A DNA stretch of 9,107 nt, taken from contig DAOUUD010000060.1 of assembly GCA_030668345.1 (NCBI GenBank), positions 1-9,107 of the forward strand, read 5' to 3'. The stretch is from Candidatus Cloacimonadota bacterium. GTDB lineage: Bacteria > Cloacimonadota > Cloacimonadia > Cloacimonadales > TCS61. Under the pieces are notes generated by a model. It ran no database searches. It was not told where the DNA came from and worked only from the letters and a program-made list of their open reading frames with translations. The position numbers were made by a program, and so were the translations under genes. Below, piece by piece: positions 6,292 to 9,107 of this stretch (within the stretch, counting starts at the first letter, position 1; the number at the start of each line of letters is the position of its first letter).

Positions 6292-6432
6292 TTAATCTAC
6301 CGGGCTGAACATATCTTTGCCAACACCACACACCGGGCAAACCCAATCTTCGGGAAGATCGTCGAATGCTACATTGTTATTTTCAGCCGGATCATAGATA
6401 TATCCACATGCATCACATACATATTTTTGCAT
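6292..6432 (-). CDS. Short rubredoxin, 46 residues
   Basis: A complete small gene: ATG at 6432, TAA at 6294-6292, 46 residues. It has both rubredoxin knuckles, C6-DA-C9-GYIYDP and C32-PV-C35-G, which hold a single iron by four cysteines, plus the LPEDW segment typical of the family. Usual rubredoxins have 52-54 residues; here the stretch between the YDP turn and the FDDLP turn is about seven or eight residues shorter. The Desulfovibrio desulfuricans rubredoxin of 45 residues has a comparable deletion. It is a cytoplasmic one-electron carrier. Its neighbours are two ferritin-like proteins, a rubrerythrin, a flavin reductase, desulfoferrodoxin and FprA, all of which commonly use or feed rubredoxin. 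A GGAGG ribosome binding site sits just upstream, 16 bases after the rubrerythrin stop. Confidence 0.95.
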   Translation of the reverse strand: MQKYVCDACGYIYDPAENNNVAFDDLPEDWVCPVCGVGKDMFSPVD

Positions 6433-6448
6433 TATTTCCTCCGATTAT

Positions 6449-6985
6449 TTAATAATTTTCTATCCAAATTTCAAAATGAGCTTGTGGATGATTACAGACA
6501 GGACAAATTTTGGGAGCTTCTTCTGCTTCGTGAATGTATCCACAATTTCGGCATTTCCAGTAAACTTTTCCGTTTAACTTGAAAACTTTTCCTTCTTCAA
6601 TATTAGAGAGCAATTTTTTGTACCTTTCTTCGTGTCTTTTCTCAACTTTAGCAATTCCTTCGAACATGGCAGCAATATCATTGAATCCTTCTGCGCGTGC
6701 TTCTTTTGCCATGTTTGGATACATTTCTGTCCATTCGTAATTTTCACCACCTGCAGCTTCTTTCAGGTTTTCGATAGTATTCCCAATTCCATTCAAAGCT
6801 TTGAAATGAAGCTTGGCATGTTCTTTTTCATTTTCAGCAGTTTCCATGAAAAAAGCTGAAATCTGTTCATAACCTTCTTTTTTCGCTACTTTTGCAAAAT
6901 AAGTGTATTTGTTTCTCGCTTGAGATTCACCAGCAAAAGCGTCCCATAAGTTTTTTTCTGTTTTTGTACCTTTTAATTCCTGCAT
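6449..6985 (-). CDS. rbr: Rubrerythrin with C-terminal rubredoxin domain
   Basis: A 178-residue classical rubrerythrin. The N-terminal four-helix domain has the diiron ligands in order: E20 in FAGESQARNKY, E53 and H56 in ENEKEH, E81/E84 in the third helix, and E115 with H118 in VEKRH. The C-terminal rubredoxin domain has C144-RN-C147-GY and C160-PV-C163. It is a cytoplasmic peroxidase that reduces hydrogen peroxide to water with electrons from rubredoxin or an NAD(P)H-rubredoxin reductase. It is slightly shorter than the Desulfovibrio protein (191 residues), mainly between helices. An AGGAGG ribosome binding site precedes the ATG at 6985, and it lies 16 bases before the free rubredoxin gene, the likely electron donor. 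Confidence 0.97.
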   Translation of the reverse strand: MQELKGTKTEKNLWDAFAGESQARNKYTYFAKVAKKEGYEQISAFFMETAENEKEHAKLHFKALNGIGNTIENLKEAAGGENYEWTEMYPNMAKEARAEGFNDIAAMFEGIAKVEKRHEERYKKLLSNIEEGKVFKLNGKVYWKCRNCGYIHEAEEAPKICPVCNHPQAHFEIWIENY

Positions 6986-7014
6986 GTTTTATCCTCCTAT
7001 TTTATTTTTTTCTA

Positions 7015-7533
7015 TTAATATTGTGCATCCATCCTGAATTCTCCAACATCCAGCCAAAAACCTGAGTTTGTCACAGAGTCATATTGAGACTGTAAGAGAT
7101 CATAATGAAATCGTTCTTCATCGCAAATATTAAGAACAATTTTTTTTGTTCGAGCATCATCAAGCTCTTTATTAAATTCTTCAAAGAAATGAATTGCCTT
7201 TCTTTCAAGTTCCATCCCGATTTTTATTGCTTCAATCTCAGAAGCTCGACCCGCTTTTTCCAATCTTGAAGTTAACTCTCTAATCACCGGAGAAATTGTT
7301 TTTGAAGTTTCACTTTTTACCAATTTATTCCAATCCTCACCATTGATAATTGGATTAAAGATGTTTTTAAAATCAGTGAGGTGACGTAATTCATCATCTG
7401 CTAATTTTTGAAACATTTTTTTCCCCAGTTTATTATGAGACATTTCTACTGCTTTCAGGAAAAAATTTCTTCCATCAATTTCTAACTGAATTGCTCCTAT
7501 TGCTAATTTGATATGTTTTGCGCTACTTTGCAT
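7015..7533 (-). CDS. Ferritin-like diiron protein (rubrerythrin-type, no rubredoxin domain), first copy
   Basis: A 172-residue helical protein of the ferritin-like superfamily. Ligand-type residues appear as E18 in the first helix, E48 and H51 in ADDELRH, an ELERKAIHFF segment in the third helix and DEERFH in the fourth. The C-terminal stretch SQYDSVTNSGFWLDVGEF resembles the tail of rubrerythrin-like proteins found alone in anaerobes; it has no rubredoxin domain. It is not a close copy of the other ferritin-like protein of this window, so the two are not a recent duplication. Peroxide reduction or iron handling is likely. The ATG at 7533 has GGAGGA upstream. It follows a 134-base gap after the superoxide reductase gene that is filled by a long inverted repeat, and precedes the rubrerythrin gene by 29 bases. 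Confidence 0.82.
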   Translation of the reverse strand: MQSSAKHIKLAIGAIQLEIDGRNFFLKAVEMSHNKLGKKMFQKLADDELRHLTDFKNIFNPIINGEDWNKLVKSETSKTISPVIRELTSRLEKAGRASEIEAIKIGMELERKAIHFFEEFNKELDDARTKKIVLNICDEERFHYDLLQSQYDSVTNSGFWLDVGEFRMDAQY

Positions 7534-7557
7534 AACTTCCTCCAGATTCTTTTATTT

Positions 7558-7662
7558 TTGCAACTAACAAAATCGAACAAAACAAACAATTAAATTAATT
7601 AAAGTCCAATTAAAAAACAATTCCCTTTTTCGTTTGTATTTGTTAGTAATTGTTCGTTGCAA
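7558..7662. repeat. Long imperfect inverted repeat between dfx and the ferritin-like gene
   Basis: Arms of about 30 bases at 7558-7587 and 7632-7662 are inverted copies of each other. They share TTGCAAC exactly at the outer ends, then about 25 of 31 positions with one gap. The 44-base loop is almost pure A and T. Each arm is itself built of short units of the type TAACAA, GAACAA and ACAAAC. The element fills most of the gap between the desulfoferrodoxin stop and the next ribosome binding site. It has no GC-rich stem or proper U-run, so it is not a standard terminator. It looks like a dispersed palindromic repeat or a small non-autonomous element. It carries no gene. Confidence 0.7.
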
Positions 7663-7667
7663 ATTCT

Positions 7668-8048
7668 TTAACTTTTCCACAATCCGTGCAGATTGCACCA
7701 TTCTCTCACTTCGATGATATCTTCTTTTTTCACAGGGAAGAATCCTTCCGGTTTATCGCCGGGTTTCAATTCTAACCTGCAAACTTTGTCTTTCCTGAGA
7801 ACTTCAATGAATTTGATGTAATGATTTTCTACCATAGGATGTTCCTGGTTCTGACCAACTTTAACCAGAACTCCACCTTCAACTTCTTCCACAAATGGTA
7901 CATGTTTTTCTGTAGTAGCATCTTCAGTTTTTGCTTCTAATTTTACCATTGGTTGACCGCAACAAACTAATGCTGGGGCTCCTTCATTCATAATTTCCAC
8001 TACATTTCCACATATTTCGCAGAAATAGATTTCTCTTAATTGTGTCAT
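7668..8048 (-). CDS. dfx: Desulfoferrodoxin, two-iron superoxide reductase
   Basis: A 126-residue class I superoxide reductase. The N-terminal desulforedoxin domain holds one iron by C10, C13, C29 and C30 (CEIC and CC-G). The catalytic neelaredoxin domain has its five ligands H49, H70, H76, C118 and H121, in HVPF, EHPM, NHYI and WCNLHG. E47 and K48 of the TEKH loop are the residues that gate and assist superoxide binding in the family. The enzyme reduces superoxide to hydrogen peroxide in the cytoplasm, taking electrons from rubredoxin. The peroxide formed would be handled by the rubrerythrin encoded downstream. It begins nine bases after the fprA stop with an AGGAGG site, so the two are cotranscribed. 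The stop is followed directly by the long inverted repeat. Confidence 0.97.
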   Translation of the reverse strand: MTQLREIYFCEICGNVVEIMNEGAPALVCCGQPMVKLEAKTEDATTEKHVPFVEEVEGGVLVKVGQNQEHPMVENHYIKFIEVLRKDKVCRLELKPGDKPEGFFPVKKEDIIEVREWCNLHGLWKS

Positions 8049-8057
8049 TTTATCCTC

Positions 8058-9107
8058 CTAGATTTTTTCTTTTATTTTTTCTTTTGCTTTTTCCAATAAT
8101 TCTTCATCAGGGACATATTGCATTTTGATCTGTTCGAGCATTTCAAAACCGCATTCTTTGAGAATAGTTTCAACTATTCCAACACTCTGTCCACCCCAAC
8201 CGAAAGAACCAAATGCAAGTCCGATCCTGTTTTTGGGAGCAAGTCCTCTTAAGTAAGTTAAAAAAGTTGAAACCGTGGGAAGGATGTTATTATTCAAAGT
8301 GGGAGAACCAACGCAAATATATTTTGCTGTCAGGATTTCTGTCATAACATCGGAAATATGAGTACATTGAAGGTTGAACATTCTTGTTTTATAATTTTTC
8401 TCTTCGAAAGCTTCTTGAATTTTATAGGCTATTCTTGCAGTTGATTTCCACATTGTATCATAAATGATAATAGCTTTTTCATCCACTTCATTCGTTGACC
8501 ATCTTTTATATTCTTTGATAATCTCAGGAATTCGAGAACGCCAGATAAGTCCGTGGCTGGGACAGATGGTTTCAATATCCAGACCTCCAACAACTTCCAG
8601 AGCTTGCTGAACCTGTGTTCCATAAGGAAGAACGATATTAGCATAGTATTTTTCTGCTTCATGCATCATAATATTGAATGGATATTCATCATCGAATCGC
8701 TCCGAAGATGCAATGTGCTGACCAAATGCATCGTTAGAGAAAAGTATTTTTTCTTCGGGACAATAACTCACCATATTATCGGGCCAGTGAACCATTGGAG
8801 TTTGAACAAAATGCAAACTTCGTTTGCCTAATTTTAAGACATCACCGGATGTAACAGTTTTATAATCCCAATTTTGTTTGAAATGTTTTTGTAACCCTTC
8901 CACACCTTTTGGAGAAGCAAAGAGCTTTGCATTAGGGCACAATTTTTTCATGTTACTAAGCGAACCAGTGTGATCCATTTCAATATGATTTTGAACAATA
9001 TAATCGATTTTAGAAGGATCGATTAACTGTGAAATTCTTTTAATCAGTTCTTCTGCCAGGTAATATTTTACATTATCGATAAGGGTGATCTTTTCGTCTA
9101 TTATAAG
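8058..9107 (-). CDS. fprA: Flavodiiron protein FprA (oxygen / nitric oxide reductase), N-terminus beyond window
   Basis: The reading frame is open to the right edge, so only the first 35-40 residues are missing; 349 of about 400 are visible, starting at LIIDEKITLID. The metallo-beta-lactamase-like domain shows all diiron ligand motifs: HIEMDH (at about 8967-8984), VHWPDN, SNDAFG and PSHGLIWR. The flavodoxin domain begins around IIIYDTMWKSTARIA, the FMN phosphate loop, and includes GSPTLNNN and GSFGWGG. The domain order matches class A flavodiiron proteins, with no extra C-terminal domain. These enzymes reduce oxygen to water or nitric oxide to nitrous oxide in the cytoplasm using electrons from rubredoxin or Hrb. 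An internal ATG at 8978 would cut through the diiron motif and is not the start. It is the first visible gene of the block, followed after nine bases by dfx. Confidence 0.97.
   Translation of the reverse strand, partial: LIIDEKITLIDNVKYYLAEELIKRISQLIDPSKIDYIVQNHIEMDHTGSLSNMKKLCPNAKLFASPKGVEGLQKHFKQNWDYKTVTSGDVLKLGKRSLHFVQTPMVHWPDNMVSYCPEEKILFSNDAFGQHIASSERFDDEYPFNIMMHEAEKYYANIVLPYGTQVQQALEVVGGLDIETICPSHGLIWRSRIPEIIKEYKRWSTNEVDEKAIIIYDTMWKSTARIAYKIQEAFEEKNYKTRMFNLQCTHISDVMTEILTAKYICVGSPTLNNNILPTVSTFLTYLRGLAPKNRIGLAFGSFGWGGQSVGIVETILKECGFEMLEQIKMQYVPDEELLEKAKEKIKEKI

Noticed and set aside
7588..7631. Promoter in the AT-rich loop of the long inverted repeat
   Set aside because: Only weak TTGGAC-like and TAAT-like words can be found, as expected by chance in such AT-rich DNA.
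8429..8662. Minus-strand 77-codon frame inside fprA
   Set aside because: It overlaps the FprA frame that carries the diiron and FMN motifs, and has no recognisable product.
8058..8978. FprA starting at the internal ATG at 8978
   Set aside because: This would split the HIEMDH diiron motif; the frame continues open to the window edge with typical FprA sequence.
1..9107. CRISPR array, tRNA, rRNA, transposase or phage genes
   Set aside because: No regularly spaced direct repeats, no cloverleaf or rRNA-like segment, and no protein of these families was seen; gaps between genes are all under about 135 bases.

Overview
The window is a dense gene block from an AT-rich, probably strictly anaerobic bacterium. 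All thirteen supported protein genes lie on the minus strand, so transcription runs from high to low coordinates. Nearly every gene belongs to the oxygen, peroxide, superoxide, nitric oxide or metal defence of anaerobes. Strong AGGAGG-type ribosome binding sites, short gaps and the gene set fit an anaerobic lineage such as Cloacimonadota, Bacteroidota relatives or Clostridia-like bacteria. I cannot fix the phylum from sequence alone; Cloacimonadota is only a guess from style.

In order of transcription, the first block (about 9107 to 4285) is an oxidative and nitrosative stress cluster. It encodes a flavodiiron protein (FprA, N-terminus outside the window), a two-iron desulfoferrodoxin/superoxide reductase, a ferritin-like protein, a rubrerythrin with its rubredoxin tail, a 46-residue rubredoxin, a second ferritin-like protein, an Hrb-type flavin reductase and an exported ChaN-like protein. 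A likely electron path is NAD(P)H to flavin reductase, then rubredoxin, then FprA, rubrerythrin and superoxide reductase. Moorella carries the flavin reductase and rubredoxin as one fused protein (Hrb); here they are separate genes. A stem-loop with a downstream U-run follows the rubredoxin gene and may partly end or process the transcript.

The second block (4248 to 1, continuing off the left edge) starts at a promoter with a perfect TTGACA. It encodes an Rrf2-family regulator with three cysteines, a metal-efflux permease with a C-terminal heavy-metal-associated domain, a small cupin, an iron-sulfur protein with a ferredoxin-like N-terminus, and hydroxylamine reductase/hybrid cluster protein (Hcp, C-terminus outside the window). 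A partial palindrome overlaps the -10 region of this promoter and is a candidate operator for the regulator itself. The block reads as a self-regulated nitrosative and metal stress operon.

Non-coding content is small: no gap exceeds about 135 bases. The notable non-coding elements are a long inverted repeat between the superoxide reductase and ferritin-like genes (7558-7662), a palindromic repeat between the permease and cupin genes (2413-2492), the stem-loop after rubredoxin (6236-6283) and a hairpin just upstream of hcp (1181-1216). I saw no tRNA, rRNA, CRISPR array, transposase or phage gene. The individual families are known. What is less usual is their combination, the split Hrb module, and the pairing of an Rrf2 regulator and metal exporter with Hcp.
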